A DNA stretch of 64,000 nt. Origin: Alphaproteobacteria bacterium. Lineage in GTDB: Bacteria; Pseudomonadota; Alphaproteobacteria; Micavibrionales; Micavibrionaceae. The notes under the pieces were generated by a model that did no database searches, was not told where the DNA came from, and saw only the letters and a list, made by a program, of their open reading frames with translations. The translations under genes and the position numbers were made by a program. Where the stretch lies: NCBI GenBank assembly GCA_018608245.1, contig JABAZY010000052.1:3624-67623 (forward strand). The letters run 5' to 3'. Positions 1-8,007 of this stretch are shown here, piece after piece. Numbering within the stretch: position 1 is the stretch's first letter; every line of letters starts with the position of its first letter.

Positions 1-484
1 GTCCTACATTTCTAGTAGATTCAGCTTCATTATAACGCGTTAATCCTTGTTTAATGGAATTTAGGGCATAGGATAACGTTGGAGACGTTTCCGCCCAAAA
101 AGCACTCTCTACTTCTAGGTCGGTGTATTGATTACGGTGGATGGCGTCTTGTATTGCGTGGGAAATACGGCAATAAGAGCCCCCACAAAATTTATTAACA
201 GTTCTGATTTCGTCGTGTTGTAATATCTTATCAGGGTGATACAAGTCAGCGATAATAGATTCAAATTGCGCTATAATATAGTTTTTTTCGCCGGATGCTA
301 TATCATCTCTTAACCCTTGAAGAAGTTCATAAGTGTGATCTACCGTTATACGTGATGTGTGTCCTGAGCCAAATGTCAGTCGCTCATTTAATTGATTTAG
401 GGTATTCGAAATTATCGTTTTTCGTGCGGTTGAGTTCGTAAAGTGGGGTTCTGCACTGGATGTTGTATTGGTGTTTTCTGACAT
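1..484 (-). CDS. Hypothetical protein, C-terminus cut off by the window edge
   Basis: An uninterrupted reading frame of 161 codons starts at an ATG (482-484) and is still open at base 1, so the C-terminus lies outside the window. The protein begins MSENTNTTSSAEP, with a Ser/Thr-rich first 25 residues followed by what looks like soluble alpha-helical sequence with no signal peptide or membrane segment. It is divergent to gpmA, with about 76 bp between the two start codons. I do not recognise the family. Codon use resembles the neighbours, so it is probably a real native gene. Confidence 0.7.
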   Translation of the reverse strand, partial: MSENTNTTSSAEPHFTNSTARKTIISNTLNQLNERLTFGSGHTSRITVDHTYELLQGLRDDIASGEKNYIIAQFESIIADLYHPDKILQHDEIRTVNKFCGGSYCRISHAIQDAIHRNQYTDLEVESAFWAETSPTLSYALNSIKQGLTRYNEAESTRNVG

Positions 485-560
485 CGACTTTTCTCTTTAT
501 TACTGCTATTAATGGACAATACAAATTTTTGAGTGTTATGTCAATAAAAAGGTGTTTATA

Positions 561-1181
561 ATGAATTATTTAGTTTTAATGCGTCATGGTCAGTCAGAGT
601 GGAATTTAGCGAATAAGTTCACGGGGTTTAAGGATGTCGAGTTGACGGAATTGGGCATTGAAGAAGCGAAAGAGGGTGGTCGTCGTCTTAAAGAAGCAGG
701 TATTAAGTTTGATCAAGTATTCACCAGTACGCTGAAACGGGCAAATGAAACGGCTAAGTTAGCGTTAACTGAGGCTGGGCAGGAAGATTTGATTGATACA
801 ATGATCTACCATGATGATTTGCGTGAGCGCGATTATGGTGATTTAACGGGGCTAAACAAAGATGAAACCCGCGAAAAATATGGCGATGAACAGGTGCATA
901 TTTGGCGTCGTTCGTATGAAGTACCACCTCCAGGGGGCGAATGTCTTAAAGATGTGGTTGAAAATCGTGTGAGACCTTATTATAATGATGAAATTAAGCC
1001 GCTTGTGAAGGCTGGTAAAAACGTTTTGATGGCGGCACATGGTAATAGTTTACGCGCTATGTTGATCATTTTGGGCGTGGAAACGCCAGAGACAATCAAT
1101 GACGCGGAGATGGAAACTGGCGTACCTGTTGTGTTTGAATTAGATGAGGGTAAGATTCTAAGTCGTAAGGCGTTCAAATGA
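561..1181 (+). CDS. gpmA: 2,3-bisphosphoglycerate-dependent phosphoglycerate mutase
   Basis: GpmA interconverts 3- and 2-phosphoglycerate in the cytosol (glycolysis and gluconeogenesis) through a phospho-histidine. The 206-aa product shows the family signature LVLMRHGQSEWN with the phosphorylated His at about residue 9 and Arg 8, the LRERDYGDLTG segment carrying catalytic Glu 89, and AAHGNSLRA with the second His at 160. The frame extends to a GTG at 552, but the ATG at 561 begins directly with the conserved MNYLVLMRHG and has AAGG eight bases upstream, so it is chosen. The length suits the shorter alphaproteobacterial form (E. coli GpmA is about 250 aa). No terminator was seen after the gene. 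Confidence 0.95.
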   Translation: MNYLVLMRHGQSEWNLANKFTGFKDVELTELGIEEAKEGGRRLKEAGIKFDQVFTSTLKRANETAKLALTEAGQEDLIDTMIYHDDLRERDYGDLTGLNKDETREKYGDEQVHIWRRSYEVPPPGGECLKDVVENRVRPYYNDEIKPLVKAGKNVLMAAHGNSLRAMLIILGVETPETINDAEMETGVPVVFELDEGKILSRKAFK

Positions 1182-1185
1182 TTTA

Positions 1186-1214
1186 TTGACATAACTATTT
1201 ATTGAGCGTATAAC
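1186..1214 (+). promoter_or_regulatory. Sigma-70-type promoter for the 1320 gene
   Basis: A perfect -35 TTGACA (1186-1191) and a -10 TATAAC (1209-1214) are separated by exactly 17 bp. It lies just after the gpmA stop codon and about 100 bp before the start of the next gene, so that mRNA would have a leader of roughly 100 nt. This is a consensus match only; the start site is not known. Confidence 0.65.
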
Positions 1215-1319
1215 AACGTCATAATTAGTGATGTAAACAGTAGGTGATGATACAGATCAAGTACGTGTAGATACTGATTTTGTCCAATCTGCACCAAAAC
1301 TAGGTTAAAAGAGAATATA

Positions 1320-1628
1320 ATGGCAAATAACGATATTGAATTGAATCCAGAAGAGCTTGCTGAATGGCAAAGTAGCCGTTCAGGTGGAACATCTACGTCT
1401 AATGCGGGCGTGGCTGGTTCTTATATCAGGGCTGCTGCCATCACTACTGTATTATTGGGTGGAGGTGCATTGGTTATGGGGCCTGATATAATTAATCATT
1501 TTTCTTCTTCTTCTTCTTCTTCTGAGGGGCGTGCAAATAATACTCACCGTTTATCACCAGAGTTAAGAAGTGACGCTACGCCATTACAGCAAGAAACACC
1601 TTATGTTCTAGAAGCGCGCCCAACATAA
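1320..1628 (+). CDS. Small single-pass membrane protein with a polyserine linker, function unknown
   Basis: A 102-aa protein of no family I recognise. The first 35 residues are polar and Ser/Gly/Thr-rich. One hydrophobic segment (about 37-55, AAAITTVLLGGGALVMG) could cross the membrane, and is followed by a run of seven serines encoded by seven consecutive TCT codons and a polar tail. There is no cleavable signal peptide. A purine-rich stretch (AGAGAATATA) precedes the ATG. It is probably monocistronic: it has its own promoter upstream and the next gene appears to have one too. The trinucleotide tract could vary in length without breaking the frame. Confidence 0.55.
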   Translation: MANNDIELNPEELAEWQSSRSGGTSTSNAGVAGSYIRAAAITTVLLGGGALVMGPDIINHFSSSSSSSEGRANNTHRLSPELRSDATPLQQETPYVLEARPT

Positions 1629-1636
1629 TTTTAACG

Positions 1637-1666
1637 TTGACATAATTTTTATATTGTGATTATTAG
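1637..1666 (+). promoter_or_regulatory. Probable sigma-70 promoter for the 1702 gene
   Basis: A perfect TTGACA (1637-1642) is followed, after 17-18 bp of AT-rich sequence, by TTATTA/TATTAG (1660-1666), a moderate -10. It lies 36-65 bp before the ATG at 1702. The -35 sits in the wider word GTTGACATAA, which recurs before the gene at 30498; TTGACATAA also precedes the gene at 1320. Confidence 0.5.
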
Positions 1667-1701
1667 GTAGTTCATTTTTAATTGATTGGAAGGTTATAAC
1701 A

Positions 1702-2067
1702 ATGGGTAATGTTTATAGTGTAGATGCATGGGAAACTGCTTTGCAACGCGGTTTGAGCGGTGGTTTTGAAGGTGTTACACGTGTGTTAGATAATGTTTTG
1801 CGTATTAGTACAAATGAACAAAATGGACAAAATTATGGCCAGGCTTTAGAGCAGGTCTTTACTAGTCCTACAGGCGTGGCTGTTCCAACAGAGGGACAAC
1901 GAGCTCTTATTGTTATGAGCGTAGCTGATTTTAAAAAACAAGGTGCGTTAAGTGCGGCAACCGTTGACGCTTTTGCAGGTATGGGTTTCACCCGACCTAG
2001 TGAAGCTGTCATTGCAGCTTGTTCAGGAAGCACTTATACAGGCCCTACGGTTAATGATCAGCCGTAA
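1702..2067 (+). CDS. Hypothetical protein, 121 aa
   Basis: The product starts MGNVYSVDAWETALQRGL and appears soluble, with no signal peptide or membrane segment. It has a helical N-terminal half and an Ala/Thr/Gly-rich C-terminal half. I do not recognise a family or catalytic motif. GGAAGG about eight bases upstream is a good ribosome binding site. The gene has its own candidate promoter and is followed by a hairpin terminator, so it is likely a monocistronic unit. Codon use matches the neighbours. Confidence 0.6.
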   Translation: MGNVYSVDAWETALQRGLSGGFEGVTRVLDNVLRISTNEQNGQNYGQALEQVFTSPTGVAVPTEGQRALIVMSVADFKKQGALSAATVDAFAGMGFTRPSEAVIAACSGSTYTGPTVNDQP

Positions 2068-2097
2068 GGTTGGAACCGTTTATTAAAGTAATTATAT

Positions 2098-2137
2098 AAA
2101 GCATCGGGAATAACATTTCTGATGCTTTATTCTTTTC
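2098..2137 (+). terminator. Rho-independent terminator after the 1702 gene
   Basis: AAAGCATCGG pairs with CTGATGCTTT (one G-U pair) around an 11-nt AT-rich loop and is followed by ATTCTTTTCT. It begins 30 bp beyond the stop codon of the 121-aa gene and ends well before ppa. Confidence 0.65.
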
Positions 2138-2211
2138 TGGATTTTGTTGCGTGTCTGGGGTAAAAACGATCCATATTAATAACAAGTAACTTAAGGTAAT
2201 CAGGATAAATA

Positions 2212-2739
2212 ATGGATATTTCTAAAATCTCGATGGGTAAAGACGCTCCAAATGAAGTCAACGTTATTGTTGAGAACTCAGTTGGTGCAGTGCCTGTAAA
2301 ATACGAAATTGATAAGGAATCCGGCGCGATTTTTGTTGATCGCTTTGTTCATACACCGATGTTTTACCCTGGTAATTATGGTTTTGTCCCTCACACATTA
2401 TCCGATGATGGTGACCCAGTTGATGTTTTAGTCGTGGGTGAGATGCCAGTTATTGCGGGCGCGGTTATCCCTGTGAACCCAATTGGTGTTCTAAAAATGG
2501 AAGATGATGGCGGTATGGATGAGAAAATCATCGCGAAGCCAACCACAAAAATGTTCCCATACCATGAAAATATTGAGAATTACACAGACCTACCTGAAAT
2601 TGTAGCGCAACGTATTGAGCATTTCTTTACACATTACAAAGACCTTGAAAAAGGAAAGTGGGTAAAAATTCTTGGTTGGGGCGATGCCGAAGAAGCTAAA
2701 AAACTATTACAAGAAGGCGTTGAACGCGCTAAGAAATAA
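2212..2739 (+). CDS. ppa: Inorganic pyrophosphatase (family I)
   Basis: Ppa hydrolyses pyrophosphate released by biosynthesis, using Mg2+ in the cytosol. The 175-aa length is normal for the bacterial family I enzyme. The metal-binding signature [10 protein letters not shown] (aspartates near 66, 68 and 71) is intact, as are the [10 protein letters not shown] segment and the acidic [12 protein letters not shown] stretch with further metal ligands near 98 and 103. The start is set by AGGA seven bases before the ATG and by the usual N-terminal alignment. Two small genes of unknown function follow closely on the same strand and may be co-transcribed. Confidence 0.96.
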   Translation: MDISKISMGKDAPNEVNVIVENSVGAVPVKYEIDKESGAIFVDRFVHTPMFYPGNYGFVPHTLSDDGDPVDVLVVGEMPVIAGAVIPVNPIGVLKMEDDGGMDEKIIAKPTTKMFPYHENIENYTDLPEIVAQRIEHFFTHYKDLEKGKWVKILGWGDAEEAKKLLQEGVERAKK

Positions 2740-2762
2740 CTTTTTAAAACAGGAGAAAAACT

Positions 2763-3035
2763 ATGCAGACAATAAATTATTACAGATTTTGGTTATTAAT
2801 GGTTGGTGCAGTATGCATCGCGAGTATCAGTCCCGTTATTGCGGTTCTTATTGGTTTAGGCGCTGTGGGTCTTGGGCTTGTGTTACCGATCTTTTCGAAG
2901 CAAATCATGGCGATGGGGTCGAAAATTGAAACTTCAGTGAATAAAAAAGTTGAGAAAAAAACTGAAGACAAAAAGCCTGAAACTAATAGTGGCGATAATA
3001 GAAATGAAGCTGACGACAAAACGGACGCAGCTTAA
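2763..3035 (+). CDS. Small two-helix membrane protein, function unknown
   Basis: A 90-aa protein, 23 bp after ppa and preceded by a strong AGGAGAAA site. Residues 8-45 are almost continuously hydrophobic and fit two short membrane helices separated by SPVIAVL. The second half is very polar and Lys/Glu/Asp-rich (KKVEKKTEDKKPE), so it probably hangs in the cytoplasm. I do not recognise the family. An overlapping frame exists at 2672-2929, but it lacks a ribosome binding site and overlaps ppa. Confidence 0.6.
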   Translation: MQTINYYRFWLLMVGAVCIASISPVIAVLIGLGAVGLGLVLPIFSKQIMAMGSKIETSVNKKVEKKTEDKKPETNSGDNRNEADDKTDAA

Positions 3036-3072
3036 TAAGATTTAAAGCTGAGTAATTAATAGGAGGGTAAGA

Positions 3073-3444
3073 ATGAGTGACTTTAAGATAGGTCAAGCTG
3101 TTGTAATTAAAGAAACAGGCGCGAAAGGTTCCGTTGTTGACTTGGAAAATGGCGCTCCTGTTGTTGATTATGATGGTGCGAGCGTTCCAGAAATGATGTG
3201 CGATGATGAACTGGTTCCTGATGTTTTATATAATGCGGGTGATACAGTTATAGTGACCTTTTCAAAGCCAGTGAATGGCGTGACCAAAACAGAAGGAACG
3301 GTTCTGGGTGTAGATGGAGAGTTTAGGACGGTTTCTTATGTGGATTCATTCGGACCAGTAGAAACGACACAAAAGGTTGGTGCCTTTAAACCAGCACCTA
3401 CATCAGCCGGTGACGGACCGAGTGTTGTCAGTGCCGTTGCTTAA
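3073..3444 (+). CDS. Hypothetical protein, 123 aa, beta-rich with an SH3/KOW-like N-terminus
   Basis: The start has an excellent AGGAGGG site. The opening FKIGQAVVIKETGAKGSVVDL and the later YNAGDTVIVTFSK resemble two copies of a small beta-barrel motif of the KOW/SH3 kind (IGQ.V/AGD.V followed by a Gly turn), but this is a visual impression, not a family assignment. There is no signal peptide. The gene is the last of the ppa-linked set and is followed by a strong hairpin terminator. Confidence 0.6.
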   Translation: MSDFKIGQAVVIKETGAKGSVVDLENGAPVVDYDGASVPEMMCDDELVPDVLYNAGDTVIVTFSKPVNGVTKTEGTVLGVDGEFRTVSYVDSFGPVETTQKVGAFKPAPTSAGDGPSVVSAVA

Positions 3445-3455
3445 ATGCTCAAAAT

Positions 3456-3486
3456 AAAAGCCGCATCTGATGACGCGGCTTTTTTA
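3456..3486. terminator. Bidirectional Rho-independent terminator between the 3073 gene and rpsO
   Basis: AAAAGCCGC (3456-3464) pairs with GCGGCTTTT (3475-3483) around a 10-nt loop. On the plus strand it ends in a run of six T residues, just after the 123-aa gene. On the minus strand it ends in TTTTA, about 25 bp past the rpsO stop codon, so it can serve the convergent rpsO operon too. Confidence 0.75.
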
Positions 3487-3510
3487 ATTCTCAATATGAA
3501 GAAAGTCTTA

Positions 3511-3780
3511 TTAACGTCTGATATTTAGGCGTTTAATAATATCTTGGTAACGTGCGTTATCTTTACCTTTAACGTAATCTAAAAGCTTACGACGAAGCGC
3601 AACCATAGCCAAAAGTCCACGACGTGAACCAAAGTCTTTTTTGTTGCCTTGCATATGTTCTGAAAGGTTGTTGATACGCTCAGTTAAAATAGCGATTTGT
3701 ACTTCTGGTGAACCAGTGTCGCCTTTTGATGTTGCATATTCTTCAATTAACGCTGTTTTGCGCTCTGCTGTAATCGACAT
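3511..3780 (-). CDS. rpsO: 30S ribosomal protein S15
   Basis: S15 binds 16S rRNA helices 20-22 in the platform of the small subunit. The 89-aa product [20 protein letters not shown] has the canonical length and the helical family features [24 protein letters not shown] and [10 protein letters not shown]. The frame extends upstream to 3810, but the ATG at 3778-3780 gives the standard N-terminus and has GGAG at a good distance. It is the last gene of the rimP-nusA-infB-rbfA-truB unit, the order usual in proteobacteria. Confidence 0.97.
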   Translation of the reverse strand: MSITAERKTALIEEYATSKGDTGSPEVQIAILTERINNLSEHMQGNKKDFGSRRGLLAMVALRRKLLDYVKGKDNARYQDIIKRLNIRR

Positions 3781-3819
3781 CGTATACTCCTTTTTGTTAA
3801 AGTAACCCAACCATTTGGA

Positions 3820-4764
3820 TTACATGTTCAATACCCGAAGCGGCTTTATTTCTGCGCCATATACGGTGACTAGCGCGAGCGCTTGGCCTTCATATGTGGC
3901 TAGGATAATTGTCTGATCATCTGATTTCCAATCCAGCCCCAAAGCGGTTAAACGCTCCAAATCTGATTTAGCCATCAGGGATAATGACCTCCCATGCTTT
4001 AATGCTACCGCTTCCTGTTCCTTCAAGGCCAGAGCCGGGATGTCGTCCAGGACGGTCTGAAGGGGAAGAATTACATCTTCGAGTGCCGTGTTATCGCCCA
4101 TCTGCTCAAAAAAGTCTAGCGAAATCGCATCTTTTAGGTCGAATGGGCCAACTTTTGTGCGTTTTAGGGCGGATATATAACCAAAACAGCCCAGTTTTTG
4201 CCCCATATCACGGGCGAGCGAGCGGATGTAAGTGCCTTTACCGCAAGTGCATTTGAAGGCTGTTTCGTTCTCATCATGGCTGATTACTTCTAGATCATAG
4301 ATGTGAACGATACGGGATTTGATATCAACTGCTTGGCCTTCACGCGCAAGGTCATAGGCGCGCTCACCATCAATTTTGATGGCTGAAAATTGTGGTGGTG
4401 TCTGTTCAATACTGCCGATGAACTCAGGGATAAGCGCTTCTATTTGTTCTTGGGTTGGGCGGGTGTCTGAGGATTGAATGACGTCACCTTCGGCATCATC
4501 CGTTGTGCGTTGTTCGCCCCATGTGACGGTAAATTCATAAATTTTACTGGCGTCTTGAGCGTAATTAACTGTCTTTGTCGCTTCGCCAAGCGCTAAAGGT
4601 AATACGCCAGAGGCGAGGGGGTCTAATGTTCCACCATGGCCAATTTTATTGGCATTTAACGCGCGACGGATCTTGCCAACAGCTTGCGTTGAAGTCATGC
4701 CAACAGGTTTGTGAAAATTGATCCAGCCATCAATTTTGACGCCGTTTTTACGTGATCTGCCCAT
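3820..4764 (-). CDS. truB: tRNA pseudouridine(55) synthase
   Basis: TruB makes pseudouridine 55 in the T-loop of tRNAs and also acts as a tRNA chaperone. The 314-aa product has the N-terminal motif GWINFHKPVGMTS and the catalytic loop GGTLDPLASGVLP with the nucleophilic Asp 48. The KGTYIRSLARDMG segment is typical, and a C-terminal part resembles the PUA-like extension. It sits 6 bp after rbfA and 39 bp before rpsO, in the conserved operon order. Confidence 0.96.
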   Translation of the reverse strand: MGRSRKNGVKIDGWINFHKPVGMTSTQAVGKIRRALNANKIGHGGTLDPLASGVLPLALGEATKTVNYAQDASKIYEFTVTWGEQRTTDDAEGDVIQSSDTRPTQEQIEALIPEFIGSIEQTPPQFSAIKIDGERAYDLAREGQAVDIKSRIVHIYDLEVISHDENETAFKCTCGKGTYIRSLARDMGQKLGCFGYISALKRTKVGPFDLKDAISLDFFEQMGDNTALEDVILPLQTVLDDIPALALKEQEAVALKHGRSLSLMAKSDLERLTALGLDWKSDDQTIILATYEGQALALVTVYGAEIKPLRVLNM

Positions 4765-4770
4765 CTTTGA

Positions 4771-5181
4771 TTACTCTGAGTCTTCTTCTTGGTCAGAATA
4801 TTCGATTTTTCCCAAGATGTTTTCAAGTTTTTGAACGTTTTCGTAAGACGTGTCGATTTTGAACCTGACTTTTGGCGTGAATTTCATGGTGTTTTGTGCG
4901 CCAATATCTTTTTGGAATTGTGCGGCGTTGTTGTTAAGCGCAGGGATGAATTCTTCCATGTCTTTACCACCAAGTGAAATCACGTAAGCAGTTGCTTGCT
5001 TAAGGTCAGGCGAGGGGCGTACTTCGGTCACTGTAATATCTGCGCTCGCATCAATTAAAATCTCATCACGGAAATGACCCTTTTGCAGAGTTTGAGCGAT
5101 GATGTGGCGAATTTGTTCCCCAACGCGCAATTGGCGTTGAGATGGGCCTGTTCCTGATGGTGTTTTTTGTCTGTTTTTCAT
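4771..5181 (-). CDS. rbfA: 30S ribosome-binding factor
   Basis: RbfA helps mature the 5' end of 16S rRNA and the 30S head and neck. The 136-aa protein has the KH-like RbfA fold features: LRVGEQIRHIIAQTL near the N-terminus, ADITVTEVRPSPDLKQATAYV in the middle and the MKFTPKVRFKIDTSYE strand-helix. The acidic C-terminus (SDQEEDSE) is common. It is preceded by a small novel ORF rather than directly by infB. Confidence 0.94.
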   Translation of the reverse strand: MKNRQKTPSGTGPSQRQLRVGEQIRHIIAQTLQKGHFRDEILIDASADITVTEVRPSPDLKQATAYVISLGGKDMEEFIPALNNNAAQFQKDIGAQNTMKFTPKVRFKIDTSYENVQKLENILGKIEYSDQEEDSE

Positions 5182-5236
5182 GATTTTATTAACTTAGTTC
5201 TGCCTTCACGGCGTATACAATAAAGGCAGTGGTAAA

Positions 5237-5374
5237 TTAATTATTAGCTGGAATAGCAGGTTTTCCGCCTGGGCCATTATATGGTTCGCCGTTGCTATCA
5301 TATCTTAATGGCTCAAAACCTTCATCTGTTTCAGCTTGTTCGGTCGTCTTAGAAAAAATAGTTTGTATGATCAT
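5237..5374 (-). CDS. 45-aa small protein between infB and rbfA, function unknown
   Basis: An ATG at 5372-5374 preceded by AGGAGTGTATA opens a 45-codon frame ending in TAA at 5237-5239. The product begins MIIQTIFSKTTEQ and ends GKPAIPANN. It is polar and acidic with Gly/Pro/Asn, and has no membrane segment. It sits in the same orientation inside the translation operon, 36 bp after infB and 55 bp before rbfA. I recognise no family. The good ribosome binding site and the way it fills the gap between two conserved genes support expression; conservation in relatives would decide. Confidence 0.5.
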   Translation of the reverse strand: MIIQTIFSKTTEQAETDEGFEPLRYDSNGEPYNGPGGKPAIPANN

Positions 5375-5410
5375 TATACACTCCTAAATTTGGTTACTAG
5401 TTAACGTAAC

Positions 5411-7858
5411 CTAATCCAAAGTTCTCGCTTCTGCAACTATTTCGAAACATTCGATAACGTCTTTTTCTTTGATGTCATCATATCCTTCGAAGGCCATACC
5501 ACATTCGACTTTTTCTTTTACTTCTTTCACTTCATCTTTGAAGCGTTTCAGTGTTTTCAGCGTACCTTCATGGATAACAACATCATCACGAAGCAGGCGA
5601 ACTTTTGCGCCACGTTTTACAACGCCTGTGGTGACCATACACCCAGCAATTTTACCGAATTTAGAGATATTAAAGACTTCACGAATTTCAGCTTGACCAA
5701 GATATTGCTCACGCATATTAGGATCAAGCATACCGCCAAGGATGGCTTTCGCATCGTCGATTAAATCATAAATGATACTATAATAATTAATGCTTAGACC
5801 TTCACGCTCGGCTTGCTCACGCGCCTGTGGGTTTGCACGTACGTTGAAACCAATTAACATCGCGTCAGACGCATTTGCCAAGGTCACATCAGATTCAGTG
5901 ATGCCACCAACGCCAGAGTGAAGGACTTGAACAGAAATTTCTTCGTTCTCTTCGGTCATTTTATTTAGTGAACCGATAATAGCTTCGACTGATCCATGAA
6001 CATCCCCTTTGATAACGACAGAGAGTGTTTTCTTCTTAGTGTCAGAAGAAAGGGCAAATAAGTTTTCGAATGTACGCCCATCATTCACGGCCGTCGCACT
6101 AATTTCACGAATTTGGTTTGCACGGAATTCAGCAATTTCACGCGCTTTGGCTTCATCATCAAGAACGTTCATGACAGAGCCAGAAGCTGGTGTTCCATTA
6201 AGGCCTAAGACCTCAACAGGTTGTCCTGGAATAGCTTCTTTGATTTGCTTGCCTTTATCATCGAAAATAGCACGTACTTTACCAAATTCAGCACCAACAA
6301 CGAATGTGTCACCAACTTTAAGCGTACCATTTTGAATAAGGATGGTAGCCACTGAGCCACGGCCTTTTTCCATTTTGGATTCAATAACCGCCCCTTGAGC
6401 ATTACGGTTAGGGTTGGCTTTCAACTCAAGAATTTCAGTTTGAAGCATGATGGCATCTTCAAGCGCATCTAGGTTTGTTTTGTTTTTAGCAGAAATTTCA
6501 ACAGCCATAACATCACCACCAACTTCTTCAGTGATCACTTCATGTTGCAGAAGGTCATTTCTAACTTTATTGGCATCGGCACCCGGAAGGTCGATTTTGT
6601 TAATGGCTACAATCATTGGAACGCCAGCTGCTTTAGCGTGGTTAATCGCTTCAACAGTTTGTGGCATGATGCTGTCAGCAGCGGAAACGACCAAGACCAC
6701 AAGGTCAGTTACATTCGCACCGCGTGCACGCATTTCGGTGAACGCTGCGTGACCTGGTGTATCCAAGAATGTAATTTTATTCTCTTTAGCGGTTTTGATT
6801 TGATAAGCACCAATATGTTGCGTAATGCCGCCAGCTTCGCCAGCAACAACGTCTGTTGAGCGCATCGCATCAAGAAGGGAGGTTTTACCATGGTCAACGT
6901 GACCCATAATTGTCACAACTGGTGGACGTGGCTCAAGATCTTTTGCGTCATCTTCGACGGTATCAATCGCCATCTCAATATCTGAAGCTGTCACACGTTT
7001 AATTTTGTGACCATATTCTTCGATAACTAACTCAGCAGTATCTGCATCAATAGATTCATTGATTGTCGCCATAACGCCAAGACCCATAAGGGTTTTAACA
7101 ATAGAGGCGCCACGTTCAGTCATACGATTAGCAAGTTCTTGGATAGTAATTGTCTCTGGAACAATAACTTCACGGAAAACTTTTGCTTTGTCTTCTTTAG
7201 GACCTTTCATCGCTAAACGAGCTTTTTCACGGGCACGTTTTTGCGCGGCCATGGACATACCACGGTCACGGTCATAATTATTATTCAGCACTTGTGTCAC
7301 AGTAATTTTACCGCCACGGCGACGATCATCAGCTGATTTTGATGGCTTGGCTGTACGTTTTAACTTGTCTTTTTCAGCTTCGGTTTCGCGGCGCGCAGGC
7401 ATTGCTGCTTGTTGCTGTGCAAATTTTTGCTGATGTTTGGCGTCAGTAGCGGACGTTGTCGCTTTTTCTTCTGATTCAATACGTTGCAATTCTTCTAATT
7501 CACGACGTCTTGCTTCATCCGAAGTTTCTTTACGCTTTGCATTTTCTTCTTTGGCAATTTCAGTTGCAGAAGGGCCACTTGATGGTGGTGGTGGTAAAGA
7601 TGATTTGCTGTCAGTATTTTTAAGTGCTTCTTCCAAAGCTTTAGCGCGTGCGCTACGTTCATTTGACGTTAGGGCAAGAGCATCAGCTTCTTTTTTGACT
7701 TCTTCTGCCGTTTTACGACGACGACGAACTTCAACCACAGTACCACCTGCAGGTTTAGGCGCACTAGCACCACCTTTAAGGCTAAGCGTTCCGCCTTTGA
7801 GCCCTAAAGTTTTCTTTGGTGCGTCTTCTTTTTTGTCGTCTGTTTTCTTTTCAGTCAT
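5411..7858 (-). CDS. infB: Translation initiation factor IF-2
   Basis: IF-2 is the GTPase that brings fMet-tRNA to the 30S subunit and drives subunit joining. The 815-aa product has a long charged N-terminal region (1-230, Lys/Glu/Ala-rich, with an RGGKITVTQVL segment), the IF2_N-like fold, then the G domain: G1 GHVDHGKT at 319-326, G3 DTPGH at 366-370 and G4 NKID at 420-423. The beta-barrel and C-terminal domains follow (VLHSGVGGITESDV, ALIGFNVRANPQA-like). An in-frame GTG/ATG extension reaches 7903, but the ATG at 7856-7858 with GAAGG seven bases upstream gives the normal N-terminus. Confidence 0.96.
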   Translation of the reverse strand: MTEKKTDDKKEDAPKKTLGLKGGTLSLKGGASAPKPAGGTVVEVRRRRKTAEEVKKEADALALTSNERSARAKALEEALKNTDSKSSLPPPPSSGPSATEIAKEENAKRKETSDEARRRELEELQRIESEEKATTSATDAKHQQKFAQQQAAMPARRETEAEKDKLKRTAKPSKSADDRRRGGKITVTQVLNNNYDRDRGMSMAAQKRAREKARLAMKGPKEDKAKVFREVIVPETITIQELANRMTERGASIVKTLMGLGVMATINESIDADTAELVIEEYGHKIKRVTASDIEMAIDTVEDDAKDLEPRPPVVTIMGHVDHGKTSLLDAMRSTDVVAGEAGGITQHIGAYQIKTAKENKITFLDTPGHAAFTEMRARGANVTDLVVLVVSAADSIMPQTVEAINHAKAAGVPMIVAINKIDLPGADANKVRNDLLQHEVITEEVGGDVMAVEISAKNKTNLDALEDAIMLQTEILELKANPNRNAQGAVIESKMEKGRGSVATILIQNGTLKVGDTFVVGAEFGKVRAIFDDKGKQIKEAIPGQPVEVLGLNGTPASGSVMNVLDDEAKAREIAEFRANQIREISATAVNDGRTFENLFALSSDTKKKTLSVVIKGDVHGSVEAIIGSLNKMTEENEEISVQVLHSGVGGITESDVTLANASDAMLIGFNVRANPQAREQAEREGLSINYYSIIYDLIDDAKAILGGMLDPNMREQYLGQAEIREVFNISKFGKIAGCMVTTGVVKRGAKVRLLRDDVVIHEGTLKTLKRFKDEVKEVKEKVECGMAFEGYDDIKEKDVIECFEIVAEARTLD

Positions 7859-7885
7859 ACTTGCCTTCGCTTCTATATATGCTCG

Positions 7886-8007
7886 GGTGATATACGTAAT
7901 CACCGTAACAGGGTTATCTTTTACACTAATCTGGCTCTTATTCCAACCAGATCATGTATAAGCCCTTAGAAGCTTAGCAATTTCTGATTGGCTTTATCGT
8001 AGCCAAT
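7886..8007 (-). other. nusA-infB intergenic region with two inverted repeats; ylxR absent
   Basis: The 148-bp gap between nusA and infB has no open frame of useful length in either strand. It holds two small perfect inverted repeats: ATTGGCT/AGCCAAT (7987-8007, 7-nt loop, touching the nusA stop codon) and GGTGAT/ATCACC (7886-7904, 7-nt loop). Neither is followed by a T run on the minus strand, so they are not Rho-independent terminators; they may be RNA processing or stability hairpins. Many bacteria carry ylxR at this position. Confidence 0.45.

Noticed and set aside
2672-2929. Open frame overlapping ppa and the small membrane protein gene
   Set aside because: It has no ribosome binding site and overlaps two better-supported frames; treated as a shadow frame.
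6009-6335. Long plus-strand open frames opposite infB and nusA
   Set aside because: They are antisense to strongly conserved genes, have Ser/Arg-rich composition typical of shadow frames and no ribosome sites.
7987-8007. Perfect 7-bp hairpin right after the nusA stop codon
   Set aside because: There is no T run on the minus strand, so it is not called a terminator; listed as an intergenic inverted repeat only.
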